A stretch of 64,000 bases of DNA from Membranipora membranacea (taxonomy: Eukaryota; Bryozoa; Gymnolaemata; Cheilostomatida; Membraniporidae): the NCBI GenBank assembly GCA_914767715.1, contig OU612074.1, forward strand, positions 5,595,501 to 5,659,500. Direction: 5' to 3'. The position numbers and the translations under genes are program-made. Shown here piece by piece: positions 24,195 through 35,999 of this stretch; position 1 is the stretch's first letter; every line of letters starts with the position of its first letter. The notes beneath the pieces were generated by a model. That model was not told the origin of the DNA. It ran no database searches and saw only the letters and a program-made list of their open reading frames with translations.

Positions 24195-25017
24195 ATGTTT
24201 GCACTGAGAGTACTCATATTGTTGGTTGTGATCGTAGCTGTGGTAGAATGTGGCAAAAGCTCAAAAAGTAGTAAGTTTTAAACTCTGTTTATTGTCTCAA
24301 GTTTGCAAATCGATTCTCCATTCAAGCACTGTTGAAATATGTTTAAAGGGCAACCAAAGTTTTGCAGCAATGCATATGTGGGCAGTGAAGAATGTGCTAG
24401 GCAGCAGCAGCTTTGTGCATGACGCGGTGTAATACTCAATGTAGTTGCTGACTCTATGCTGGGTAATACTCCAGTTTAGGGGAGGTTCTAAGACATTGCT
24501 GTAATATTGATAGAGCACAGGCTAAATAATAACAGGACCAGGAAACTGCTCTGTGGTATTCTATTTTAGCTGAGTTTGAGTACCTGATGGATGAAATGTC
24601 TCACAAGAATTCTGGCTGAAGAATCATCTAAATAAGATCTTGTCTTTTCCCTATGCAGAAGGTGCAATCTGCTATTAGTCAATAAGAAGTTCTTTGAAAC
24701 CCTGGTTGCACTTTAAGTTTATGAAATGTAGCATGGTCAAAGGTAATATAATGTTCAAAAACACATTCTTTTTAGAAGGCGCTGTCAATGGAAATGGAAA
24801 TGGAAATGGGAACAGAGGAAATGGAGAAAATGGAAATGGAAACGGAAATGGAAATGAAGGAACAGGAGTGAACGGAAACGGAAATGGAAACGGAAATAGT
24901 GGAAATGGTGTAAACGGAAACGGAAATGGAAACGGAAATGAAGGATCTGGAACCAATGGCAATGGTAACGGAAATGGAAACTATAATGGAAAAAACCCAT
25001 GGGCTTACACATCATAA
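24195..25017 (+). CDS. B2: secreted Asn-Gly repeat protein, family B
   Basis: Paralogue of B1, 105 aa. Exons 24195-24270 (signal peptide ending VVECG, then KSSKS) and 24776-25017, phase-1 junction, five 14-residue NG units and an NPWAYTS end. By eye the two coding sequences differ at a single base (Glu to Gly in unit 3), far fewer than A1 and A2. AATAAA is at 25119-25124. The 5' intron has a unit-2-specific MITE (23785-24152) and the coding intron an ancestral one (24347-24712). Secreted, role unknown. Confidence 0.8.
24347..24712. mobile_element. TTAA MITE in the B2 coding intron
   Basis: 366 bp, orthologous to 10227-10592, with TTAA at both ends (24343-24346, 24713-24716) and AGGGCAACC-type inverted ends. 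Confidence 0.85.
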
Positions 25018-25129
25018 TAATCCATAGATACTGCATATCTCAAATTGATTCTGACTTGGCACAGCTTAAAATCATGCAACTATCATCTCAACTATGATCT
25101 TTTAAAATCATTATTAGTAATAAAAATTC

Positions 25130-26112
25130 AAACAATTTGATTTCCTGTTGTCCAATTTAATTCAACCTGTTGCTAGCTGAAACCGTGTAATCAACGCAAT
25201 GATGGTAAACTAAAAGAAAAGTGTGTTTAGCCACAAGTTATGAGAAAGCCCTACATCACATTATTGGTTTTCCATTCAAATGCAATTATTGTTGTTCATA
25301 TAATTAAGCTACTTTGTACGCTGGTGGGTCACTTAATCTGCTGGGTCATACAGCCGCTTGCCTTTTATTGCTGAAAAGGAAATTACAATCAGGTTTGCAA
25401 CTTCAGTTGGGTATTGGTGTAACAATTCTAGCAAACCTAACAATCGATGAAATACTTCTTCATATTTACTGTATATTATATTGTATTATATTATATTATC
25501 ATGTTATGTCTTTGGTATAAGCATTTGTTCTATTAGTTAGTTCAATTCCTCCTTTTAAGGGATTTGTTCAAATCCCTCAAATCCACGCGCTAATGCATCA
25601 TTGATTTTGCTTTTTGATCTGGCCGCGACCCTGACAATTTTTGTCAACAATAAATAATCTATGCACACTTGTCATCCGAAGGACCGCATCGCTGAAATGT
25701 TATGACATCAAAAACTGATGTCTTTTTGCTGTACTCTAAATTCAAATGTTGGTGATTGAGAATAAAGGTCGGTCATATCATATTCCACGCGCTAAAAATA
25801 GTTATCCACTTATTAATTGCTGTTTGTCAGGTTTTTGTTTCAAGTAATTTCTAAATAAATCAGCGGCACATCAATAAGAACTCAGAATTTCCGCCGGATG
25901 CACAAATTCATTTTCTAGAAAAAAATGATAATACAATAGACAAAATGAACTCATACTAAACTTGCATAAAGTCGGAGCGGTCGATTTCTGTGATGTTACA
26001 GTTTTTCACCAAATTCATGGTTCTAAAAAATATTTACTTGTAAAACTGAATGTACAGGTTCAACTCAAGAAATTGCACCCTGGATATTGATTGAATAAAA
26101 ATAGAAATAAGA
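25130..26112. other. Intergenic DNA downstream of B2
   Basis: Matches 11010-12000 of unit 1 up to the insertion site of the 4.6 kb element. No gene or RNA recognised. Confidence 0.6.
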
Positions 26113-26187
26113 CACAGTGTAGTTAAGGTCAGATCGTTGTCCAAGATGAGAAGTTTTGAAGCTTTTACCTCAAACACAAAAATCCCT

Positions 26188-26256
26188 GCCCTACCTGGGA
26201 GTGAACCCAGGACCTTATGCATTCTAAGCTAAAGCCATACCACTGCGCTATACTTG
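26188..26256 (-). mobile_element. tRNA-derived SINE head
   Basis: On the minus strand the A box TAGCGCAGTGG (26240-26250) and B box GGTTCACTCCC (26197-26207) have tRNA spacing, and the 3' half resembles tRNA-Ala. The stems are imperfect, so I call it a SINE promoter region and not a functional tRNA. Confidence 0.7.
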
Positions 26257-26414
26257 ACACACTATCACAGGATCAAATACACAGCAAGAAGTCCAAGTGA
26301 TGATCTCCATACAAGTAATTGTGGTTAGTGCTATGAGTAGTTGTGGTTGTGGTTAGAGCTATGAATAGCGATGAATAACTATGATATGAAGCTTACGCTA
26401 TGAAATATTTTGTG

Positions 26415-27230
26415 AGCAGTGACATTGAAAAATGTTTGCATTTGTCTGGCAAACTGTGGTATGATACCAGAGACTATTATCTATAGTCTCTGATGATACT
26501 ACGAGCAAGCAGTGACCATTAAACTGAGCTGGAAAGTCGTGGGGTCGATTGTGTTGAAACGCTCAAGCCAGAGATGAAACTGAGGCTCTAAAAAAAACTC
26601 GCTGGCATCAAAAAACTGCCTGCATTGCTCTGTGGGCCAAATGGAAACAGGGATCTAGTATTGGAGTATGAGGTTGCCCAGTTAAAAACTCTTCATGATC
26701 TGAAGACAATGATAGGTATAAATCAGTTATAATCCTACACTATGCTAGTTTTTGAGGCTGCTTGATTGAAATCTCTTTTATTGTGTACGCTGCTGGCTGC
26801 TGCCGTTGTAAATCTCAGCATTGGCTAGACAAAGCTTCAGCCGTAACAGAGACTATAGATATTATCTATAGTCTCTGAACGTAATACAAATTTATTCCCT
26901 AATGATATCACACCATGTCTTGCTTGTAGATATTGAATGATAGTTCATAAAACATTTACTACCAGTTTTATTAATTACCAGACCGCAAGCACGATGTCTA
27001 CTGCCTATGTGGTCAAGTTGTGGTTTCTGACTGCAGGCAATGTATTCAAGGAAATGTTGTTTGTTGTATCGCAGCAGCTTCAAGAGTTACTAAAATCAGT
27101 ACCAAAGATTGGCGACATTGAAAAATGTTTGCTTTTGTCTGGCAAACTGTGGTATGGTACCAGAGACTATTATCTATAGTCTCTGATGATACTACGAGCA
27201 AGCGGTGACCATTAAACTAAGATACCAATC
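26415..27230 (+). repeat. 125 bp direct repeat with short palindromes
   Basis: 26415-26535 and 27110-27230 are near identical (ACATTGAAAAATGTTTGC ... ACTACGAGCAAGC). Each contains AGAGACTATTATCTATAGTCTCT, here described as a palindrome of about 23 bp; a third, slightly longer palindrome is at 26848-26879. Short coding-like pieces lie between but no domain could be named. Confidence 0.6.
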
Positions 27231-30200
27231 TTCAATCGGACAAAACAGAATCAAACAGTCTTCCTACCCGGTGACAGTGTTACCTTGATTCCAGCCAAGG
27301 TCGTGGCTAAAGAAAACGCACAGCCTAGCAGCAAACAATTAGTGGCAGGCCAGTCATAGGTATACGGTATCAAAAATACTGACCCCCTTTCCCCTTGTCT
27401 AGTCAGACTAACATGCCAAACCTCTTGGTAAATCTAAACTACATGACAAATGATAATCCCTCATATCACCAACTCCTATCATCAGGGTTGACATAGACCA
27501 AGCTTGGTCCATTTGCCTGGATCCCAATCCACTAGTCACGCCGCAGGCCTGCGGCATTACCAGTGGAAGGGAGCAACAGGAATGCAGACAATTGTATTAA
27601 TCTTGTTCTAGAGTTAACATGACAAAACTAAATCTGAATCAAAACTCGAGAATATCGTTGTCTGACTCTATAATACTAAGATTTATTTGCTGAATACGGA
27701 GAAAATAGAATAGTGAATATGGATAAAAAACTATATATATACTTCAAGAGAAAGTTTAGCTCAATAACTGGCAGTACCTGCTAATAAGGAAGTCATGGTA
27801 ATATAATAAGTTGCAAAACCATTTTCATATTTTCATTGAACAAGTTTTGTAAGACAGCTAACATCGAGCAACGCAAACACAGCCTAATCCTTTGAAGAAG
27901 TGTCTTTTATGCAACAAAAGTACGGCCACTTGCAAAAAAACAGAGCCAGGCATAGGGAGTCGTTCGAGCAGCATCTTGAGATGAAGTCATTCATCGGGAA
28001 GCACTGTAAAGTCTTTGTTTAGGCGATAGAGTAATCAATTTCGGCTCTTGCACAGTACTATTTTTTCAATACGCAATAGGTCCAGTCATATAAGATGTCC
28101 ACTAAAATCTTAATCTATAAAAAAAAACATCATACAAGGAATTACCTCACCAGTTCATTCAAAAGATATGCAGAAAAAATTCTCACGGGCATTGACCAGT
28201 GGACTACACACAGTTTTCGTGTGCGTGTCCTCTCGCTTTCAACATGATAAAAATCTCCCCAGCGGTCTGTCAAGTTATTTATAAATCTTAACAATAGTAA
28301 GTGAAGCACCCAAAGTTAAATAATACCCAGCCCTAACTTCTTATAATCTTAGTAGCTGCAAAAAAAATAGATAGTGTGTCTATTTGACAGAGAGGTATTA
28401 TTAAATTGCGCAACCACCATGAAAAGAAGGTCAAATATTTAATAAATTATCTCAGCATCATTCCTGTTGAACTGTAATAGCCAAACTGTTATTGGAAAAC
28501 GATCAAAGGATGCCAACAAACTCTCCCCTAATTAACAAAAATAGACCTGAGGGCTCTTTTATTTATGTATATCATTCAAAAATAATTGTGATTTTCTCTT
28601 CTCTGAGACAGATATAGCTCCGTGGCTTCTTTTCATGGTACAACGGAAACTGGATTGAATGTTTTTTTAATTCCTCTGTCCACAAATTACTGATAAGGGT
28701 GCTTTAGTCGGGATTTTACAGAGGTTTATCTATGTCATGTTAGATCCAATTAACAAGCACCGGACGTAGATGAGTTTGATCACAAAAAACAAATGCCTGA
28801 TGATTTTTCCTCCCGCAGACGATAACCAATACTTATTTACGAATGGTGTCAGGGCTTCATGAAATGTAAATAAAGTTTTCCAAATGCTGATAGAAACAAA
28901 AAGGAATTCGCATAAATGGTTTCTGAAATATTCAGACGCAAAGCCAATTTCTCCACTAGAGTAAACAACATCAATGTACAGCAGGGATCAAGTTGAAATC
29001 TGGATAGAACACCGCCATCTGCATCCCACAGATGTAGGTGATCACAATAGATAAATTGGAAAGGAGCGGTAAACAGTATTCAGCCAATGCCACATTTTCT
29101 AAAATTACCAGCATTACAATGTTCCCATTAACCTGGTCTCTCTATAAAATCCAGAGAACTGTGTTACAAGTTAAATCAAAATATTCCTATAATGGAGACC
29201 AATTTCAAATGTGAAAAGATAAGTTGCAGGAGGAAATACCTCTACAGAAGTTTTCTGCTTTGTAGTTTGATTACATACCCTTATATGCAAGGCCGAGTGT
29301 ATCTGAAATCTTTAGTGATTGCAGCTGCGCCAGAAGTTCTTCCGAGCCTCATGTCCTCAGCCTAAAGATATATGAAATACCCATCATCATAACATTTAAA
29401 AATGGAAAAAAAAAGCGAGAAAATGTAACTAACCATGAAGAGAGCAACGATATGTTAATCATAGCATGGATGCCCGGGAGATGTCAATGCCCTTAACAAC
29501 AACAAGATGGACACTACCGCTACAAGTTCATACCGGTAAAAAAAAACCAAATAGATAAGCACCCTTTTAGCAACTTTGCATTTAGAGCTTATGAGTGGCA
29601 CTGTCACTGTGAAAAAGGCAGGCTCCGTTCCAAGGATCTGAACCTGTTTATGTTTGTTCTCTACATACATGCGAAATTGCGATCTGGCAGCAACAGCTTC
29701 ACTTCTCAGTTGGATACATCATATTATATGGTGTCGAGGCTCACGTAAAAAATGATGACTATCAATAAATGTTTAATTGAGGAAACTTCTATATTAAAAT
29801 ACAATTTAATAGTAGGCCTGCGATTCGACTGTCCTAACTTTTTTTTTTCAGTTTGTCATTGTACTCACCCTGCAATTGGTACATCCTCCGCTGATCTGAT
29901 ATCATCATGAGACTCGATATGATTGCCCGGTGGTGTACTGTATTTAGTAAGAAGAGCCATCCCATACAAAACATACATACTTCCTAGTTCGTAAAATCCG
30001 ATTCAATCTATGTCAGCAAGTCAGAGTACAATTGTTCTCAATTTATAGCAACTTCCCTATCCAGTATCAGTGATTGCTGATGCAATTTAAGTTCTTCCCT
30101 GAGCAGCCGGCCTAAATACTGTAGAATGATTATCACCACTGGACAGTCTTGCAAAATAGGCAGTTACTAGCTGCACCTAGCATGCTCTGCAAGTGTGACA

Positions 30201-30700
30201 AGGATGATCAACAAGTGCTCAATGGACCATGAATTAACACACCGCTTCAATTACAGCATATAACGCATTCGATAGGCAGGCGTGCTACAATATAAATTAT
30301 CATTGCCCAAATAATGGCTAGAAAATTTATCATGAAAAATGGATGTTACTCACCTATGAAAGCCTCTCACCCCTTTAATATTATATCAAATGGCATAAGA
30401 TTAAAAATGTACAGAAGATAAATATGTTTTCTACCATCTGAGAAACATCCATAGTGATAAGTTCAGCAGGAAAGAAATTAAATCAGGTGGGTTAAAGGCA
30501 TGTTTTTTGACCCTAAAAATACCCTTTTTCCCCAAAAAGTGATAAAAATTTTGGGTCAACCCTCATGAAAGACAAAATGTACAATGACCCATTAAAAAAC
30601 CCTTCGAATGATAGCTCAAATGTCCAAATCGGACAACAACTGCTCAAGTTATCGCAGGTGGGTTAATCTCCATTGAAGTCTATATGTCGCAAAAAAAGGC
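27231..30700. other. Interior of the 4.6 kb insertion, nothing recognised
   Basis: AT-rich, many stops in all frames, no domain or RNA I can support. The 71-codon minus frame at 29455-29670 has no recognisable features. Confidence 0.55.
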
Positions 30701-30844
30701 ACAGATCTGACCTTAACTACACTGTGGAGAAATTAAATTTGTTTGTTGTTTAATTTCTCGGTCTTAGTTCTATCTTCGTTTTGTCTCGGAAAACAGACCT
30801 ATAAGTATTATAGTCATAGAATAGATGTTCTTTCTGCTAATTAA

Positions 30845-31220
30845 AGGGCAACCATAGATTCGCAGCAATGCATAAATGTGCAGTAAATAATGTGGTAGAC
30901 AGCATCAGCTTTGTGCATTATGCGATGCAAAACTCAAACTAGTTGCTGACTCTAAGCTGGGTAACACTTCGGTTAGGGGAGGTTCCAAGACATTGCTGTA
31001 ATGATGATAGAGCACAGGCTAAATAATAACAGGAACAGGAAACTGCTCTGTGGTATTCTGTTTTAGCTGAGTTTGAGTACCTGATGGATGAAATGTTTCA
31101 GAATAATTCTGGTTGAATAATCATCCGAATTAGATTTTGTCTTTTTCCCTCTGCAGAAGGTGCAATCTGCTATTAATCAATGAGGGCCAATGAGACGTTG
31201 TTTGAAACCCTGGTTGCCCT
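30845..31220. mobile_element. TTAA MITE, unit 2 counterpart of 12124-12500
   Basis: AGGGCAACCATAGATTC ... GGTTGCCCT with TTAA at 30841-30844 and 31221-31224. Confirms that unit 2 resumes to the right of the 4.6 kb insertion. Confidence 0.85.
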
Positions 31221-31224
31221 TTAA

Positions 31225-32148
31225 ACTTTCTTCGCTTTAATAGTGCACAGGTTTGTCTATCTGTCTATTAAAATCTTCTATTCGCAACAAACAAGAGCCT
31301 AGCATATTTGCTATCACAAGATATTACTGAACCGATTGAGCTAGTACCCTAGAATAGTGGATATTATTAATTTATGTTATGAAATAATCCTGAGAGGTGC
31401 CTGCCAATCAATCTAGCAAACAATTAAATGTTTCAATCCTGTACAGCGTCTTAATTGTCATTGCAAGTTGCTCCACAGTTCTAATAAAAGGCTTGTGAAA
31501 ATTCTATGAATCTCTTCACAGTTGCATGGAACTACTAATATATATGCTGTTTGCACCACTTTGCACAACCGTGCCACAACACTGATGATGGTTAAAATGA
31601 TTTCAAACATAGCGTTTAGATAATTTGCTGACCTGATGCTCCATAAAAAGCAGATCTCTGAGATTAAGAGCATAAAAACTTTAACTGTCCCACACCAAGA
31701 AAATCTAATCTTTAACTTTATTAATAGCCTAACAATGCAGTTAAACGTTTTAATTAAACAAGTATCATTATTCTGATTCAGAAACTGTTGCAGTTTGAAA
31801 GGTTTTTGAGAACAAAGTATGAGGTAACTCCCACTTAGAATTTTTGATTTTCTTGTTGCATCCTAATTAAAAAGGTTCATAAGGTTCAAAAACCGCAAAC
31901 CTTGAGCTCTAATTGTCGACATATTCTCTTTTTTGCAGTCCCCGATCAAAGGATCCACAACAAAAAAGGTTGAGACAACGTTCATTGGCAGAGTTGAAAT
32001 TGGCTTTAGAACTCATGTAATTCAATGTACTGAAATGATAATAGTGTGTAACCTCAAAGCTTGGTTTGATACCACCCAAATTATTTTGAATCAAAATATA
32101 GGTGCGTCATTGTGTTACTGTCAACATGAGAACGGAAGCGCGACAACT
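31225..32148. other. Noncoding distal end of unit 2
   Basis: Counterpart of 12505-13407. No gene supported. Confidence 0.55.
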
Positions 32149-32275
32149 CGGCCCAAGCCAAGCTTGGCCTGAGCCAAACTTGGCCCGAGCCAAACTTGGC
32201 CCAAGCCAAACTTGACCCGAGCCAAAATTAGCCAGAGCCAAACTTAGCCCGAGCCAAACTTAGCCCGAGCCAAAT
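32149..32275 (+). repeat. Short TTGGCCC satellite array closing unit 2
   Basis: About seven to eight 16 bp units (GAGCCAAACTTAGCCC and variants); the 19-20 bp sub-array of unit 1 is absent. It runs without a gap into DNA matching position 4625. Confidence 0.85.
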
Positions 32276-34045
32276 TTCTTGGTAGTTAGGCAAAAGCGCA
32301 ACTTGATCAACTGAAACAAAACTGTTCATTGGTAATCAGTGTGAAATCCCATTCATAGAAGCTCTCAACTGAGTATGGGATTCTACATTGAGTATTAATA
32401 ATGAATTTTATGATCTCTTCTGTTTTCATGCTTTTCCCTAAGGTTACATGAGTTTGAAATCGTACTTTCACTTGCCTTCATCTAATTGTTTGATATCAAG
32501 ATGAACCTATTTGAACTCCTAACATAATATAGGGTGTCGCAGGTGAAGATTATGCTCTGCAGGTGCAATGGTTCGAACAAGACTGTAGTAATTATGAAGT
32601 CTAACATTTGACGCTCTGATACAATGCTTTACACTTGATCAATTCTAATGTCATCGTTGAATAAAACAATTGTACAGTTTAATATTTGGCAAATTTCTAA
32701 AGAATAACTGCAAGTTTTGCATGTCTGCTCTTGGTATGCATAGCGCCGGTTTACTTTGAAGGACAGGTTTGTCTGACTTTGAGTGGCCCAATGTGTAACT
32801 CCTTCTTTGGGTATTTTAATAACCTGTAGCACTGTCATCAATCATCATTTTTCCAAGTGCCAATGCAGATGTAAACAAAAATTGACTGCTGTTCAGGATA
32901 TAAAGGATGTAAGGGATGTACAGATACGCAGATGTAAGGGATGTAAAACTGTTTAGCCTGTAGGCACATATTAAGCGGAAGAGCTCATCAAATCAGCAAT
33001 TATTGTCTTCTTTATCTTAATTCATTCATTGGTTTTGACAGTATTGTGGAGTGCACCCAGGTAACTTTAGTCATTTCCAAAATGACTCTTTCCTGACACA
33101 AATTCCCTAACAATTACGCTTCCCCTAGTTATTAAACCATAGGGACAGCTTTCTAGATGGCTCGTGAAATTAGCATGAATTAGAGGCAGTACTCACTACA
33201 ATACAATTGTAAAAATAAATCAAGAATTTCACCAGGCCTCTATTGTTACTGGCATGTATACCTATTGATCACATTCGTCGTAAAATTTAATTTGCATTTA
33301 TATATGACTAGACAAATTAGTCTTTTAGTTACGCCATACAATGCATTTTTTGTGTGACGCCGTGAAAATATGTGAAATTTCAATCATTGATTCGGAACAG
33401 ATCATAGGCTCGACACAGAATTTATTATGATTTTCTTTTAGACTACTCTTCCAATGTCATACACATTGACTTTAAACAAATTAGCTTGCATATTGCAATG
33501 ACAGTAGACTCTCAAATACAGCTAATACTCTCTCCACCTTTGCATAATGTCAAACATGCTGTCCAAATGACCATTATTGCCAAACGAAGTTTTGTTGAAA
33601 GTTCTCTCATACAAAGCTGTTTTCAATAACCACAGTGCACACAAGAAATGCCAACAGATTTTTTACAGTATTTTCATTGTTCTTGAATTTAACGCAAAAG
33701 AATGCCCAACAACACCTCATAAGTCCCAAAAAATTGCTATTTTTTGGCACTCTTTTGCGTTAAATTAAAAAAAAATGAAGATGCAATGAAAAACCATGTT
33801 GGCATTTCCTATGTGCACCATGGTTAATGAAAGCGGCTTCGTATGTGAGAATTTTAAATAAAAAATTATTTGGCCACAATATGGTCATTTGCACAGCATG
33901 TTTGATATTATGCAAATGTGGCGAAAATATTAGCTGTATTCGAGAGTCTACTTTCATTGCAATATGCGAGTTAATTTGTTGAAAGTCAATGTGTATGACA
34001 TTGGAAGAGTACTCTGACTACGATTTTACAATGCGTTGTCTACAC
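32276..34045 (+). repeat. Partial third copy of block R
   Basis: Matches 4625-6795 of unit 1 with internal losses (5470-5615 and 5716-6178 are missing). It begins at AAATTTCTTGGTA, shared by the satellite edge and the R sequence. It adds a segment at 33580-33760 not in the other copies (ending in a TTTTTTTGGCACTCTTTTGCG region that pairs with CGCAAAAGAATGCC nearby). No gene. Confidence 0.75.
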
Positions 34046-35780
34046 AAGATTATTACGATTTGAATTTAGAGGTGCCCCTCGTGAATTAATAAAAATTAGA
34101 GCCTGATAAGAAATCATGAAACCAAGCTAGTCCAGCCACAAACCAACAGTTGTTAAACCACCACAGCAGTCTTTCAAAGAGATTTCAAATTTTTATTTTA
34201 CCATTGTGTTGGAATACTTACAGTAATTGTATGTATCAGTATAGTCAGCATCCGATTGAGTTGAAATATTTCATCACGAACCGAATTTTATCACAACCGG
34301 GGGATTTTTAGCTTTAAATTGTGACCCTGCTAATCCTGATTATCCCATGCAGGCGTGGTAGAATGCTGAGGGCTTGCAGCGCCCAAGTAAACCCAGCTAG
34401 AGTGTCTGGTGGGGGCACTGTAACCCTAGATAGCAATTTGTGGCCACAGAAACTAATTTGTCTGGGCTTAGGATGAGTGTCTAATGAAAGTTCACAAGCA
34501 CATTACCAAAAGAATTAAACAGTCAATCTAGAAATGCAGCATAGAAACTGTCTGAGCTGCAATCTTCAGGATTTTTTACGTTATGATCTATCTCATCATA
34601 CAATCAAAGGCTTGTTGATTAGATAAAACATGACATATATATTCCTCTTTTAATCCACACAACAGCACCTTGGTCAACCGTTTGTATATCAATGATGTGC
34701 TTATCTGAGGTGGATCAATTAAATTCAGCTGCAGCAGACACAGCTAAATTTTATGGTGAAAAAACTATGGAGTTCCTGCTGATTCAGAAAAAGATAATCA
34801 CAGATTAGTAGGAATTAGTAAATCTTGAGTAAATTTTGCCTCAGTTTGATTTGTGTTAGTTAAAGGACAAATGGTTTGTTGGCAAATCATTTTATAATTT
34901 GATAATTTTTGGCTGATACAACTGACCAGTAAGCTTCTGATCCATTCGAGTTAAATTGAGTTGATGATTGACTGTTTATTCATACAGGTACAAAATTGTG
35001 ATATTAATTACAAACAACATCTAATATTTCTTATTTACATAATATTAAGAAGGAATGAAAATAGGCCAGGTATTTTGCGACCTTGGGGGTCAAAGCGGGC
35101 TGATGTGGATGTATACTAGGATACAGCCCTGCAAAACGATGTTAAAACATATTTATAGCGCCCAGTGGCATTTCTTTTTACGCACAGTAGTAAATTCTTT
35201 TCATTGTTATCAACATGATGTACCGATTATGAAAGAAACTCTGACCACAAGGTGTATGATTTAGTGCCGTTTAGGGCCTTGTACGCAGGTTCCGACTTTT
35301 GTCTTCACACAATAGCATTCTGTCAATGAAAGGTAACCTTCAAACAACACTTCAGTTCAGAAAAGTTCATGGATAACACTGCATATTGGACAGACACATT
35401 AATTTATGCATCCTTGTTACTTCCTGTCACAGAAGCTTGATTAAAACAATAATTGCATGTGATATTGAAACAGAAAACACCCAGGGCCGTAGAAAAATTT
35501 GAGGCAAAATCAAAATCTTAGAGAGTACGAAGCCAGACCAGGTGGGATGCTGTAATTTCGTCAAACCAGGTGTCATTGATCAAAAGCCTTTACATACTTG
35601 AGAGTAAAATGTGGCAAAATAAGTAAGTTCATCAGCCATGCAAGGTCTTGTTTTGAAAATGAACACATGATAGATGCATTTGTTTTTAAACAGCACATAA
35701 GTGATAAAGCTGCAATGAAACTTTCACATTCATAAATTTAACACCGCAAACCTGCTGTACACTTTCAGATTTGTATTATT
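34046..35780. other. Intergenic, no first exon for B3 found
   Basis: I searched the plus strand here for a family B signal exon and TATA and found none. No other gene supported. Confidence 0.5.
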
Positions 35781-35785
35781 TGCAG

Positions 35786-35919
35786 AAGGCCCTGTCAATG
35801 GCAACGGTAATGGAAATAGCAACAGCGGAAGTGGCATAAATGGATACGGAAATGGAAACGGAAACAAAGGGGACGGCGTAAATGGAAGCGGAAATGAAAA
35901 TGGAAATAAAGGATCTTGA
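35786..35919 (+). pseudogene. B3: orphan, truncated family B repeat exon
   Basis: An acceptor (ttatttgcag) opens a repeat exon starting, in phase, AA GGC CCT GTC AAT GGC. It codes VNGNGNGNSNSGSGI and two further degenerate 14-residue units, then hits TGA at 35917-35919 where the intact genes have GGA (Gly). Downstream the frame continues as a degenerate last unit and a tail SNSGKNELVSESY, most like B4 (SNSGKKWVSKSY), and the original stop is lost. One 14-residue unit is missing. No signal exon or promoter was found upstream. Dead fragment, closest to B4. Confidence 0.8.
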
Positions 35920-35999
35920 ACCAATTGCAATGGTAACGGAAACTCAAACTCTGGAAAGAACGAATTGGTTTCCGAATCATACTATCAAACATACATCAA

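Larger units (their letters stand above)
26113..30726. mobile_element. 4.6 kb insertion with CACAGTG... inverted ends
   Basis: The left end reads CACAGTGTAGTTAAGGTC (26113 on) and the right end is its complement, finishing CACTGTG at 30726; about 23 bp match perfectly and more imperfectly. Unit 1 has the uninterrupted site near 11990-12015. Flanks share only GA (...ATAAGA before, GAGAAATT after), which suggests a 2 bp target duplication, though the GA repeat makes this uncertain. No transposase frame is visible, so it is nonautonomous or decayed. A CMC/CACTA-like class is possible from the CAC start. It carries a SINE just inside its left end. Confidence 0.75.
14610..32275 (+). repeat. Segmental duplication unit 2 (A2 + B2), interrupted
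   Basis: Copy of unit 1 in direct orientation, split by a 4.6 kb insertion at 26113-30726. It ends at the satellite (32149-32275). Noncoding differences from unit 1 are a few percent by eye. Confidence 0.9.

Noticed and set aside
26113-26135. A true RAG recombination signal
   Set aside because: Heptamer match only; no spacer-nonamer, no RAG-like gene and apparently a 2 bp target duplication. Kept only as a question in the findings.
26188-26256. Functional tRNA gene
   Set aside because: A and B boxes are present, but stems are imperfect and the sequence is set within repeats, so a SINE is the better call; the same holds for 48063, 57455 and 62957.
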